Notes: generated by a model not told the origin, from the sequence alone. DNA of 64,000 nt from Bacilli bacterium (GCA_022009835.1 CP091726.1:1240001-1304000); one strand, 5' to 3'; counted from the stretch's first letter, positions 54,231 through 64,000 are shown. Numbers and translations are program-made.

Positions 54231-55012
54231 CTAAAGATTTCTGCTTTTTCCTTTTAAATATTCTGAAATAAAGTTTATTGCTTCTATGTTACCACTTTTT
54301 ATTTATTATATCTACTAATCTAGATATATTGGCACCGCTTACATGAAGAGCAAAGCAAGTAATATATAAAAATGTCTTTAGTATTTACTATTGCATCTTC
54401 TAGTATACTGATATTAGCTCCTTTGACATAACGAGCAAAATAATAAATATCCTTGGCTTCTCCATTTTCAATTATAGCATTCTCTAGTCTAGGTATATTT
54501 GCTTCTTTAATATGAATGGCAAAATTAGTAATTTGAACAAGGTTTTTGCTTTTAATTATAGCATTTTCTAGTCTTGATATATTTGCTCCTTTTACTTTTT
54601 GAGCAAAAACGGCCATCCAAAATGGGTCATTTCTTTTTATAATAACATCTTCTAGTTTATTTATATTGGCTCCTTTAACGTAAGAAGCAAAGTGACAAGC
54701 ATATTTTTTGCTACCCTTTTCAATTACAACGCCTTCTAATTTAGTTATATTTGCTCCTTTTACATACTTTGCAAATGCGTAAATCAATTCAAGATTATTG
54801 TTTCTTATAATAATATCTTCTAATCTTTCAATATTAATAATATTGTGATATCTTTCAGCAAATAAAATTGTATCCCAACTAATATTTTCTGCATAATAAT
54901 CTTCTAGTGATTTGATATCTATAGAATTATTTTTTTAATAAAAGGTCTATATATTTAAATCTTTCTTCAGTATTTTCTTTTTGCTTCTATTTTTCTTTAA
55001 ATATTCATTCAT
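54231..55012 (-). CDS. Tandem-repeat protein with FA..VKGANI units
   Basis: About 255 residues. After an N-terminal lead (NISWDTILFAERYHN) there are at least six units of about 30-35 residues built as FA(K/R/S)(Y/V)VKGANI..LE..II, one with HIKEANIPRLENAII and a last HVSGANISRL. The pattern is compatible with a helical solenoid. I have no named family for it; similar repeats are common in gut Firmicutes. Probably a protein-binding scaffold. GGAGG precedes the start, with a good promoter at 55039-55067. Two shifts near 54370 and 54300. Confidence 0.6.
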
Positions 55013-55038
55013 AACATTTCCTCCCTCTATTGCTATTT

Positions 55039-55067
55039 ATTATACATTACTTGTTATCTTTATACAA
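55039..55067 (-). promoter_or_regulatory. Promoter of the VKGANI-repeat protein
   Basis: TTGTAT (55062-55067), 17-base spacer, TATAAT (55039-55044) on minus. Confidence 0.7.
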
Positions 55068-55102
55068 GATTAATTTTAGGTTTATTTTATTTTTCACCCC
55101 GA

Positions 55103-55179
55103 ATATGATAGATATGGTTGATATTTATTTTTAGACTATTGGCTAAAAAAATAACACTGTAAGATTATAGCTTACAGTG
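55103..55179. repeat. Tandem-hairpin AGAC/GGCT element, copy 4
   Basis: On plus: the same 18-base lead as copy 1 (55103-55120), hairpin 1 at 55125-55154 (TTATTTTTAG/CTAAAAAAATAA around AC-TATT-GG) and hairpin 2 at 55155-55179 (CACTGTAAG/CTTACAGTG). In hairpin 2 the A-G mismatch stays but the C-G above it is T-A, a compensating change. Hairpin 2 overlaps the last codons of nth and probably also ends its transcript. Confidence 0.7.
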
Positions 55180-55799
55180 AGCAGAATAATATTTACATAT
55201 ATCTTTTAATTTACAATTAGTACATTCTGGTTTTTTTGACTTTTTACATTTATATCTTCCAAAAAAATACTAGTTGATGATGGATTTTTACTTAGATTTT
55301 TAGGAAATAACTTTGTTAGTTTTTTTCTTCTACTTCTAGAACATTGTCATCTTCATCTGCTAAATTTAGTCTCTTACTTACTCTATTTACATGAGTATCT
55401 ACCGCTACTAGGGGTTCATTATAAATGACTGATAAAAAGACATTTATTGTTTTACGACCTACTCCAGGTAATTTACTTAAGTATTCACGATCATTTGGGA
55501 TAGTTTTTATATTATCTTTAACTAGAATTCTTGCTATTTCTTTAATATAGATAGCCTTCTTTTTATAGGTTCCTATTGGTTTTATTATTTTTTCAATTTC
55601 TTCAGTAGGAGCATTATTTATTTTACTCAAGGTATCATATTTTTTTGAATAATTCTTTATTAACCATATTTACTCTTTTATCTGTTGTTTGGGCACTCAT
55701 AACTATTGCTAAAAGTAGTTCATAATCTTTACTATACTCTAGTTCACATATAGGGTTTGGATATAATTCATCTAAATACTTTGTTATTTTATTAATCAT
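55165..55799 (-). CDS. nth: Endonuclease III
   Basis: About 211 residues. LAIVMSAQTTDKRVN, a helix-hairpin-helix with LSKLPGVGRKTINVFLSVIY (catalytic Lys in GRKT), LVAVDTHVNRVSKRLNLA with the catalytic Asp, and the C-terminal 4Fe-4S loop (CKKSKKPECTNCKLKDIC). Removes oxidised pyrimidines and nicks abasic sites. It overlaps dnaD by 8 bases, as in the Bacillus dnaD-nth pair. Shifts near 55640 and 55320. The stop codon falls in hairpin 2 of element copy 4. Confidence 0.93.
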
Positions 55800-56445
55800 C
55801 ATTTAACCAATCGTAGTAGAAGGGTTCAACTTCTTCTTTTTTATTTTCATGAATTTTTGCTTTACCTTTTATGACATCTTGCTTAGTCTTATATCCTTTT
55901 TTTCGCCATGAGTATAATACTGTTTCTATATATCTTAAACTATTGGCACCATTATAGATTGCTTCTTTTAAGGCTTCCATTATCAGTTCATGAGAGAAGT
56001 TATCATCAATCCAACTTTTTATTACTTGGCATTCCATTGGAGAGATAGTTCTTCCAAATTCACTTTCAAAGATAGAAAAGATATCACTATTATCTAGAGT
56101 CTTTTCTTCATGTTTATCTCCTACTAGAATAGTCATTATTTTTACTATATAGTAAATCTAAAGAAATATACTCTGCTCTTTTTCCTTCTTTATTTTTTTC
56201 AACAGTAATAGATATTATTTTCTTTTCATTTAGGTTATTTAGTAATTCCATTACTTTTATATTTATCCATTCCTAAACTTATAGAAATGGTTTTCTGGGT
56301 CATATATTACTTTATCTCCAATATCTATAATAAATATTAAAACAATTAATTCTTCTGCTGTTATACCAAGTCTAATATAGTAATTAAAAAGAAATCTTGG
56401 TAAAACAATTGGTTTCATTTTTAGTATGTTTTCTAACTTTTCCAT
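55792..56445 (-). CDS. dnaD: DnaD-like replication initiation protein
   Basis: About 217 residues. N-terminal winged-helix part (VLPRFLFNYYIRLGITAEEL, then a hydrophobic strand) and C-terminal DnaD domain (IFSIFESEFGRTISPMECQV, LIMEALKEAIYNGANSLRYI, ETVLYSWRKKGYKT). The pattern YIxxILxxWxxxG is well kept. It helps load the helicase at the origin and at restart sites. Two shifts in the middle (56135-56270). Starts where the upstream small membrane gene ends (TAATG overlap). Confidence 0.85.
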
Positions 56446-56868
56446 TATATTCCTCCTACTGTGATTTCAAATGCGTACTCATAATTTTCGGCATTATAAT
56501 ATTTATAGATAAGGCTATTTTTGGTTCTTTCTTTTTCTTCATAGTATAAATTGCCTTTTCTATATGATAGTGGTTTGTTACTTTGGTAGAGGTTTATTAA
56601 TGGTAGTTCTTTAATGATATCATAGTTTAAGTCTAGGACTATTGCTTTGGTATCATTTTTTTATAATGTAATAGTTATTACTTTTTATTTACATAGTTTA
56701 TATTTTTTTATATTGGTATTGTCATAAATGCTTTTTCAATATTTTTTTGTTCATATTTGTCATTATTTATACTGGGAATTGCTATGATACTAAAAAAATC
56801 ATAATAAGAATTGTTAATACTCCTAGTAAATATATGGTTATTTGTTTTTTTCTCTTTTTACTTCGCAT
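56445..56868 (-). CDS. Unknown single-pass membrane protein
   Basis: About 140 residues. Basic start (RSKKRKKQ), one helix (ITIYLLGVLTILIMIFLV) and an exposed domain ending YNAENYEYAFEITVGGI. GGAGGATATT precedes the start. Overlaps the dnaD start by 3 bases, so it is coupled to it. Family not recognised; breaks near 56660-56760. Confidence 0.5.
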
Positions 56869-56898
56869 TAATATCCTCCAATTACTGTTTCTATTATA

Positions 56899-57494
56899 CT
56901 ATGAATTTGGCTTTTTGTGAATAGTTTTTCCTCTTATTTTGGTTGCTTCTACTTGATAATCGTTATCTTTGAGGATAATTGTTGTTATGGTATCTTCACT
57001 TATTGTGATGGTATCTATCCATACTTTGGCTAATGAGTACATGAACTTATAGTTAAAGTTGGTATAGGCATCATATATTAAGATATTGTTATCATAGAGG
57101 GTAATATTGAAATCATTGTCTATTTTATGTAAGTAGATGAAATTACATGTTTGATAGCTGTCTTGATCTAGTTCTTTTTTATAAATACATATTTTTTTGT
57201 TATTGAAAAGAATATTTATTTTATCATCGGTGTATATTGTTAGGTTATTTATTTTGATATTTTGAGTGGTAGTTAAATTAATTAGGTAGTCATAAGTAGT
57301 AGTGGTCTTTGTATCTGACATGGTTATGAGATAAAAGATATTATCTTTATTTATTAGAATTTCGGTATTATTTTTTTAGTTTTTGATGAATCTAATGGAA
57401 TTGTCTTCAAGGTAATTATAATCTTCTTTTTCTTTAGGTAGATAGGTACAAGAACATAATATTAAACATATAAAAAAAGATATTGGTATTTCAT
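56899..57494 (-). CDS. Putative lipoprotein of unknown function
   Basis: About 198 residues. Adding one T in the run near 57475 lets the ATG at 57494 read MKYQYLFFICLILCSCTYLP, a lipoprotein signal with a lipobox ending L-C-S-C. The exposed remainder is rich in Asn, Ile and Thr (INLTTTQNIKINNLTIYTDD, YSLAKVWIDTITISEDTITT). It looks beta-sheet rich. Same direction as and just upstream of the membrane protein at 56445, so perhaps one operon with it. No family recognised. Confidence 0.5.
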
Positions 57495-57529
57495 ACTTAT
57501 TAATATGTTTTATGATAAAAAAAGACTAA

Positions 57530-58638
57530 TTATATTGTTTTTATTATATAGTCTTTTAGTTTATCATATTCATTATCTATTTCTTTATTTAGGATTTTTC
57601 CTTTTCTAAATCGTCCATGATATCTTTTAATATATTTACCTGGTTCTTTATTTAATATTGTAGCTATATCTCTTCCATTTATTTTTATTTCACTTCTGGT
57701 AAGGATTGGTAGTTCGGATTTCATTTTATTTAGTTTTCGTTTAGATAATCCTTTGATATCAGAATAGACGGTACATAGGTATAGTCCATATTTATATAAG
57801 CGATAATTATCAATATCTTCATATTTTAGTAGTTCTCTTAAGGCTTTCATTTGTTCTTTTTCTAATTTGGTAAATGGATAAATATTATCTACTTCTAACT
57901 GACTCCAAATGCCTATTAAATCAGGACATAACACAATATTATTTAATTTATTTATTTCTAGAGCACTAGTTAGGTTTAGAGAAATAAGTAGTTTACGACC
58001 TTTTTTTCTTTATTCTTTGATGAAAAAGATTTTTATCTAATTCTTCTTTTTTTCTTTCCATAGATAAGTTTTTTTAATAGGTAGCTATATTTCCCTAAGT
58101 AGTAGTAAGTTTTTCTTTTCAATACTTAAATCTAGTATGGTAGCAAATCTTATACATCTTAAGATACGAAGAGCATCTTCTTTGAAACGATATCTAGGAT
58201 TACCAACTGTTTTTTTAATATTTTGTTATTTATGTCTTCACGGACTTTTAGGAGGTCTATTATTTGGCCTTCTTTATCGATACATAATGTATTGATTGTA
58301 AAGTCTCTTCTTATTAGATCTTTCTTTAAATCTTTTGATATATTTTTAATTTTGATAGGTTTTTCTATTTAATTCGTATTTTTATTTCTTTTCTAAAGGT
58401 TGTTACATCAAAATGATAGCCTTTATATAAAATAACAACACTTCCATACTGCATATCAGATACATGTACTTCTTCAAATATGGTTAGTATTTCTTTAGGG
58501 GTGGCACTGGTACATATATCGATATCATTGCTTTTTCTTTGTAATAGTTTATCCCTGACATAACCTCCAACAATATAGGCAGCATAGCCATTTTCATTAA
58601 ATATTTTTTTAATATTTCTATTGCTTTTTTTCTTCCAT
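57530..58638 (-). CDS. cca: CCA tRNA nucleotidyltransferase
   Basis: About 370 residues. Class II head: YAAYIVGGYVRDKLLQRKSN then DIDICTSATP (GG plus D-x-D catalytic set), followed by VSDMQYGSVVILYKGYHFDV. The arm continues with RRDFTINTLCI-like and FRYRFKEDALRILRCIRFA-like stretches across shifts. The C-terminal body includes LGIWSQLEV and INGRDIATILNKEPGKYIKR. Adds or repairs 3'-CCA of tRNA. AGAGG precedes the ATG at 58638. Four or five breaks between 57990 and 58370. Confidence 0.88.
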
Positions 58639-58712
58639 AATACCTCTCTATATATATTATAGCAAAATATTAGAAAAAAATGCAAAGTAACTATTTATAC
58701 TTTTACATTTTA

Positions 58713-59478
58713 TTATTTTATTATAAAATTAATTATACTACTTATATCTACTTTGGATATATGAATAAGAATAGCCGCCATAGCAAGGAAAGGTCCAAAA
58801 GGTATTAGGTTGTCTCTTCTACTAAAAAGAAGATATATGGCAATAGGAAAAGCTATAAAAGTGGCTAAAAAGATATCACATATTGATAAGGAATATCCTA
58901 GTACTAGGCCAAATAGAAACATCAGTTTTATATCTCCTCCACCCATACTTTCTCTTTTTAAATAGTTTATCTCCTAGTAACTTTATTATATACATAGTAG
59001 CAAAGGCTAAAACAGCGGATAGTACTTTTTCGGCTGTAAAGGTTAATCCATAGAAGATTAGTTCTAATAATATTATTGTTATAGAAGAAACCGCTATTAC
59101 TTCATCAAGAATTATCATATATTCAATATCACTTATAATTATTATTATTAAAGATGATATGAATATTAGACTAATTATTAGGTCATAACTTAGGCCAAAG
59201 GAATGATAACTTGTACAATATAGGGCTCCTGTTACTATTTCAACTATTAGATAACTAACTGGTATTTTGTTGTGACAGCAACGACTTTTTCCTTTTTGGA
59301 TTAGATATGATACGATTGGTATTAATTCATACCACTTTAATTTATGATTGCATACATGGCAATGACTACTAGGATAGATAATTGATTCATTATTTGATAG
59401 TCTTACCGCTACTACATTTAGGAAACTACCAATAACACTTCCTAGTATAAACATCATAATATATATATATAATTCCAT
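58713..59478 (-). CDS. pilD: Type IV prepilin peptidase
   Basis: About 255 residues with seven to eight helices. N-terminal GSVIGSFLNVVAVRL and a zinc-type Cys pair set (SHCHVCNHKLKWYELIPIVS; RCCHNKIP). Catalytic Asp in IIISDIEYMIILDEV and the second in GGGDIKLMFLFG. Removes the leader from prepilins and N-methylates them. The natural partner of the prepilin-InlB protein at 8040 and possibly the Flp-like pilin at 45759. One shift near 58950. Eight bases downstream of pilC. Confidence 0.93.
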
Positions 59479-59486
59479 TTTATCAC

Positions 59487-60820
59487 CTACATAATGTTGT
59501 TATAAATACTAAACATTGGTATAAAGATGGCCATTAGAATAACTCCTACAATAACTGCTAGAACAATTATCATTACTGGTTCGATTAAACTCTTTAATCT
59601 TTGAACAAGATTCTTTTGTTCCTCTTCATAATAGATGGCTACATTTTCCATCATTGGTCCTAATCTACCGGTCTTTTCACCTGTTACAAGCATTTCATAG
59701 GCAATACGAGGGAATGCCCATTTATTTTCAAAGGCCCTAGAAAGGCCTGCTCCTGTTGATAAGTTGGTAACAGCTTCTTTTATGATATCTTTATATATTT
59801 CATTATTAGTTATTTTTCCTAACATTTCGATACTATCTGTAATAAAAACATCATGTTTGATTAGTGAAGAGAATGTCTTGGTAAACATAACTACTTCGTT
59901 ATAGATTAAAACATCTTTTATTACGGGTATATGCATAGCAATATATTGTATAACATATCTAAATTGTTTGATATTTTTATACATTACTATTTGTATTATT
60001 ATGATAGCCGCTAAAGCTAAGACTAGTTTAATAATGTTATTTTTGACAAAAATACTAACGTTTATTAAGAACTTGGTTATACCTGGTAATTTAGCTCCTA
60101 ATTGATCAAAGATATTAACGAATTGTGGTACAACAAATAGTAATAGGAAAGTTAAAACTATCATTGATACTACTAATACAACACTTGGATAAGTAAGTGC
60201 AGATATGATTTGTTTTCTATTACTATCGGCAGTTTTATAATATGCTGCCATATCATCTAATGACTCAGTTAAGTTACCAGTTAACTCTGAAGCCTTTAAC
60301 ATATTGATTAATAATTTAGGAAAAACATTTCCTTGTCTAGCTAGAGCTTCACTAAAGTTAGCTCCAGTATTTAGTTCATAACTTATTCTTTTAAATAAAT
60401 CTTTCTTTTACTTTTTAGTTTGATCCTCTAAAATCTTGATGGAATCCGCTAATGGGATACCTGATTTGATATAAGTTGATAATTGGGTAAGCAAGAATGT
60501 TAAATCTTTATATCGCATTTCATTAGAAAATGTAAGAAAAGACTCCTAGTTTACTTATTTTTGGTAGGAGTAATTTCTGCTATTCGATAACCTTGAGTTG
60601 TTAAAAATGATTCAACATCAATCTTTCTGAAGGCATCAAAATAACCTTTGATTTGTTTGCCACTTTTATCGAAAGCAATATATTTAAATCTTATTTTTTC
60701 TCTATTAACAGCAGTGTTCCCTGATACGACTTGGTTAGATACATATGTAGTATTACCTACGTTTCTATTTTGTACAGGGGTATTTGTTCTCATATTATTA
60801 TTAATTTGATTACCGTTCAT
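59487..60820 (-). CDS. pilC: PilC/ComGB-type pilus assembly membrane protein
   Basis: About 445 residues. An unusual Asn/Val-rich lead (NGNQINNNMRTNTPVQNRN) precedes the GspF N-terminal strand set (KYIAFDKSGKQIKGYFDAFR). Two GspF domains follow (LTFLLTQLSTYIKSGIPLAD; MFTKTFSSLIKHDVFITDSI) with helices ALTYPSVVLVVSMIVLTFLL and IIVLAVIVGVILMAIFIPMF. It is the platform protein of a type IV pilus or competence pseudopilus. No pilB/pilT ATPase gene is in the window. Two shifts near 60540 and 60400. Confidence 0.88.
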
Positions 60821-60922
60821 CTAATCACCCTCATATTCTTAATTTATTATAACATAATTTCTAAACTTTTTTAACAATTTTTAATCATTTTCATATATTA
60901 TTTTAGAAAGGGGTATTAAATT

Positions 60923-61358
60923 ATGTATGGAAGTTATATGAATGGGCCTTTTATGATGCCTAATATGGGATACTCTCCGATGATGACAATGGCTCCGAAT
61001 ATGATGCGTTCTTCTTTAGGTGGTGGTCTTCGTTCACTTCTTGGTCTTACTCCTAGAATGGGAAGTGCTATAGGAACCGCTGGCAGGGGTATTAACTGGG
61101 CATCACTTCTTAATAATACTTCTAAAACTATTGGGGTTGTAAAAGAGGCTATTCCAATTGTTAAAGAGGTTGGACCAATGATGAATAATATGAGATCAAT
61201 GTTTAAAATTGCTTCGGTATTTAAAGATGAAACAGATACTTCTAGTGGTATTAAAAATACTAGTGAAAGTTTCACTAGTAACAATGTTAGTTTAGATAAA
61301 ACTACTACTGAAAGTAGTCAAAACTATAGAGCAAATACACCAAATTTCTTTTTTTATA
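60923..61358 (+). CDS. YqfQ-like protein
   Basis: About 145 residues. A Met/Gly/Pro-rich N-terminus (MYGSYMNGPFMMPNMGYSPM) is followed by RSSLGGGLRSLLGL and a helical part INWASLLNNTSKTIGVVKEA then VKEVGPMMNNMRSMFKIASV. That spacing matches the YqfQ/VrrA family of Bacillus, of unknown function. GAAAGGGG precedes the start. As written the frame runs on to 61462, but one more T in the run at 61349 gives a TAA near 61356, just inside the terminator. Second of the two plus-strand genes. Confidence 0.6.
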
Positions 61359-61376
61359 AAGAAATTTCTTTTTTTA
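61342..61376 (+). terminator. Terminator of the yqfQ-like gene, facing mreD
   Basis: AAATTTCTTT/AAAGAAATTT followed by CTTTTTTT on plus. It lies between the convergent yqfQ-like and mreD genes. Confidence 0.8.
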
Positions 61377-61378
61377 TT

Positions 61379-61879
61379 TTATTCCTCTATTTTTCTTTTT
61401 TTATTAAAGATATGATTTATTATAATATAACTAATAGTGGTATATATTATTGTCATTATTAAACTATGAGTTATGATATTTAAAAGTAAGTTAAAACTAT
61501 AGTTATAGTTATTTATGTTTAGAATAATAAAGGTTAAGATATGATATATTGTAATAGTTATAATACTAATTATATTACTCATAAAGATATTATTATTCAT
61601 AATATTATTTAATAGTTTAATAATAATACCCACTATTAGAAATAATACTAGATTTACCATAAAAGTTGAGGTATAGGTTATATCAAAGAGGATACCAAAG
61701 ATTACTACTAATATGAAATATTTTTTTCACTAATAAAATATGGGTATATTATTGCTAAAGGCAATTATGGTATAAATAGTAGTAAAATAGCTAGTTTGTC
61801 CTAGATATGAGGGGAAGATGTTACTCATAATATTTTCTAATAAGAAAGAGATTATGAGATAGACTATACTAGTTATCAT
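61379..61879 (-). CDS. mreD: MreD-like cell-shape membrane protein
   Basis: About 166 residues, strongly hydrophobic with four to five helices (NLVLFLIVGIIIKLLNNIMN, LLLNIITHSLIMTIIYTTIS). N-terminal SIVYLIISFLLENI followed by YFILVVIFGILFDITYTSTF, an MreD-type segment, is reached after a shift near 61730. It overlaps the mreC stop by 11 bases. Works with MreC in the elongasome. mreB, often present upstream of mreC, is not in the window. Confidence 0.75.
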
Positions 61880-62740
61880 TATTCTCACTCTTTCTTTTTA
61901 GGATGCTAACATAATTTAAATTATTAAAATCACTAGCTGGTTTTACTTTGATTATTTTGGCAAGGTCGTAGGAGTCAGTGGTTATTTCGGTAACGCTTCC
62001 TATTAAAATACCTGATGGAAAAATGCCTCCTAGTCCTGAAGTATAGACATAGTCACCAATGTTTACATCACGAGTATTACTTATTCCTTCTAGTTCTAGA
62101 ATATTATTTTCGTAATCATAACCATTTATTAAGCCATATAAATTATTGTCTCCATTACTTATGTGAACTGATATTTTATTATTAGTGTCACTGGTTGTTA
62201 GTAATCTTACATCTGCAGTAAATGTAGTTGTTCTTATTACTTTTCCTATTAAGCCATTAGAGTTTATGACAACCATATCTTTTTTTACACCATTATATGT
62301 TCCTTTATCAATGGTTATTTTATTGTACCAGTATCCAACATTTCTACTTATAATAGTGGCATTTAGATATTCATAATCAGATAGTGTATAAGTAATATTT
62401 AATTCTTCTTTTAAGGCCTCTAATTGACGACGAAGTTCAATATTTTCACTTTCAATTGATTCTATTCTTGAAGTTGATATTTCTAATATATCATTATCTT
62501 TTTGACATTTTTTTAATTCTCTATAGTCTTCTACTACATTTTTTTAATATAATTAAAAAGGATATGTTATTATTTTTTTCGGTATATATAAGACCATCTT
62601 TGAAGAAGGCTTCTACTTTGTTTAGTTTTCGTTCTCTTTTTAGAGTAAATGAAAATATTACTAATATAATTATTATTAATATGATAACCATTATTAGGAC
62701 ATATTTTTTTGGTATACTTTTTTTCTCTTTTTCTAAACAT
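61869..62740 (-). CDS. mreC: MreC cell-shape protein
   Basis: About 290 residues. N-terminal membrane helix, a coiled coil (IESIESENIELRRQLEALKE), then YLNATIISRNVGYWYNKITI and the beta domain (VVINSNGLIGKVIRTTTFTA, YVYTSGLGGIFPSGILIGSV). GVKKDMVVINxxGLIGKV is the MreC signature. Breaks near 62280 and 62550-62700. Paired with mreD; radC just upstream completes the usual radC-mre neighbourhood. Confidence 0.9.
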
Positions 62741-62806
62741 AGCTATTACTCTCCTATCAACATTATTATATAATATTTTTTTCCCTAAATTAAAAAGAAT
62801 TATTTA

Positions 62807-63487
62807 CTATAAATTATTATCTTCATAAAAAAACTATAGTAATTATTATCTCCTATTACGATATGATCTATAAGTGGTATCCCATGAAGAAGTCCTATTT
62901 CTTTTATTTTTTTAGTTAATTCGATATCATTTTTACTAGGTGTTGCATCTCCTGATGGATGATTATGTAAACATATTATATAACTTGCGGATAATAGATA
63001 GGCTTCTTTAAATATTTCACGTGGATGAACTAATGAGTAGTTGACAGTTCCTTTAAATAGTAGTTTTTTAGATAGGTAGTTTTTTTGATTATCTAAATAT
63101 ACTACATAAAATAGTTCTTGTTTGACATCTTTATATTCATCATGAAAGTAGTCTATTATAGTATTGGGATTAGTTAATTTTTACTAATCTTTCATATTTA
63201 TCACTGCTATATACTCTTCTACCTAGTTCAATTGCCGCTACTAATTCTATAGCCTTTATTTTACTCATTCCTTCTATTTGTTCTAATGTGGTTATCTCAA
63301 TATCTTTTAATTCACTAATATTATTTACCTTTGTTAAAATATTATGTGATATATCTTTTATACCATAATTTCTAGTACCTGATTTTAGTATTATTTCTAT
63401 TAATTCATTGTTTGATATATTTTCTTTGCCATATTTTATTAGCCTTTCTCTTGGCTTTTCTTCCTCTGGTAATTTTTTTAAATACAT
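62807..63487 (-). CDS. radC: RadC-family JAB-domain protein
   Basis: About 226 residues. LPEEEKPRERLIKYGKENIS and a helix-hairpin-helix (LEQIEGMSKIKAIELVAAIE) make the N-terminal domain. The C-terminal JAMM metal site is YIICLHNHPSGDATPSKNDI (H-x-H-x7-D). GTVNYSLVHPREIFKEAY precedes it. One shift near 63176 and one near 63085. Despite the name, a repair role is not established. AGGGGG precedes the ATG at 63487. Confidence 0.92.
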
Positions 63488-63650
63488 ATTGCCCCCTACC
63501 AATTTTATATAACATATATTATAACCTTTATCTATTTAAAATACAATATTTTTTATTTAATTATTTACAATAATTTCTTATTTTATAAGTATTTACGATA
63601 TTTTACTATATGAACGAATGATTGTTTATGGTTGAAGGGGCAAAAAAGAA

Positions 63651-63670
63651 GAAGACTATTATAGTCCTCT
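63651..63670 (-). terminator. Terminator of alaS
   Basis: GACTAT/ATAGTC core with partly paired flanks, followed on minus by CTTCTTTTTTG. Then comes CCCCTTCAACC, which resembles the edge of the AGAC/GGCT element. The rest of 63488-63650 holds nothing recognised. Confidence 0.6.
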
Positions 63671-64000
63671 TACAAGCTACTTATTATTTCTTTAACATTA
63701 GTTAATAACTTAGTAACTATAGTTCCATCAGTTCCTCCTCCTTGAGCAAAGGATTTGTTTCCTCCACCATTACCGGATGATCTTACTGCTAGATCTTTTA
63801 CGATAACTCCGCAATCTACTCTATTAGAATTACTTTTAGCGATATAGTTAACTGAATTATCTTTATTGATATTAGCTAATAGAATAAAGTTATTATCAAT
63901 TTGATTGCTTAAAGTACTTGCTATTTGTCTTAAGGTATTGATGTCATAACCATTCGTTATGCTTATTATAGTGGTTATTCCATTTATATCTTCTTTGATA
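63670..64000 (-). CDS. alaS: Alanyl-tRNA synthetase, C-terminal part
   Basis: The last 109 residues are visible; the 5' part lies beyond the right edge. The stretch is the C-Ala/DHHA1 domain: GYDINTLRQIASTLSNQI, FILLANINKDNSVNYIAK, GVIVKDLAVRSSGNGGGNKS then FAQGGGTDG. The G-N-G-G-G..F-A-Q-G-G pattern is the diagnostic AlaRS ending. Frame intact over the visible part. Charges tRNA-Ala; the C-Ala domain aids tRNA binding. Confidence 0.88.
   Translation of the reverse strand, partial: IKEDINGITTIISITNGYDINTLRQIASTLSNQIDNNFILLANINKDNSVNYIAKSNSNRVDCGVIVKDLAVRSSGNGGGNKSFAQGGGTDGTIVTKLLTNVKEIISSL

Noticed and set aside
63610..63650. Fifth AGAC/GGCT element next to alaS
   Set aside because: Only GGTTGAAGGGGCAAAAAAG resembles the element's right edge. 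I see no AGAC and no paired hairpins, so it is at most a decayed copy.
1..64000. UGA read as Trp (mycoplasma code)
   Set aside because: Trp positions in conserved motifs use TGG, and a TGA ends the b/delta-like gene exactly where alpha begins.
1..64000. tRNA or rRNA genes
   Set aside because: I saw no cloverleaf with a T-loop GTTCGA-type motif and no rRNA core sequence on either strand.

Overview
The window comes from a very AT-rich, low-GC Gram-positive bacterium. It looks like an uncultured gut member of the Bacilli/Mollicutes-like lineages (RF39/RFN20-type). The pointers are whiA-yvcK, mreC-mreD, dnaD-nth, comEA-comEC, a prepilin peptidase with a PilC-type protein, and spoIIGA-sigE. TGG is the only Trp codon I noticed and TGA appears to act as stop. 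Almost every gene is on the minus strand; only mgtC and a yqfQ-like gene are on plus. Most long genes are interrupted by single-base shifts in A/T homopolymers, usually one extra base. Essential genes (glyS, cca, asnB, sigE, F1 subunits) are hit as often as accessory ones, so I treat the shifts as probable long-read consensus errors and annotate across them.

Layout. 1-7631: HTH regulator (cut by the edge), hybrid histidine kinase, acyl-AMP ligase, MazG-like hydrolase, acetyltransferase, long U32 protein. 7683-7951: a promoter-driven, terminator-ended non-coding RNA. 8040-11117: a surface protein with a type IV prepilin N-terminus joined to InlB-type repeats. 11226-13105: whiA and yvcK. 13171-15860: a tandem array of DUF1016/YhcG nuclease genes (two complete, one that lost its nuclease domain, one remnant), each with a different GC-rich palindrome at the same coding position. 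16132-18682: three abundant-looking SipW-type surface proteins. 18732-24818: an atypical F1-type ATPase operon whose c-like subunit has no membrane carboxylate. 24868-34576: secreted or anchored proteins, a wall hydrolase with a 51-residue Asn run, an IS481 element, yutD, a DUF4015 glycoside hydrolase and a large adhesin. 34812-43988: PflX-like radical SAM protein, glyS, pdp, BrkB/YihY protein, SBP-GGDEF protein, mgtC. 44037-46991: sigE, spoIIGA with a terminator-containing leader, a Flp-like pilin and dinD. 47009-64000: comEC/comEA, mtaB, asnB, radical SAM/SPASM, a VKGANI-repeat protein, nth, dnaD, cca, pilD, pilC, mreD/mreC, radC and the 3' end of alaS.

Genes that act together: pilD and pilC with the prepilin-InlB protein, the Flp-like pilin and comEA/comEC (pilus assembly and DNA uptake); spoIIGA with sigE (pro-sigma-E cleavage); and the ATPase operon.

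The most unusual signal is a dispersed element at four intergenic sites (17914-17994, 34726-34793, 39588-39641, 55103-55179). It consists of two adjacent hairpins, each with AGAC at the top of the 5' arm facing GGCT in the 3' arm; the stems differ in sequence but keep pairing. I do not recognise it. Next in interest are the DUF1016 palindromes and the carboxylate-free c-like subunit.
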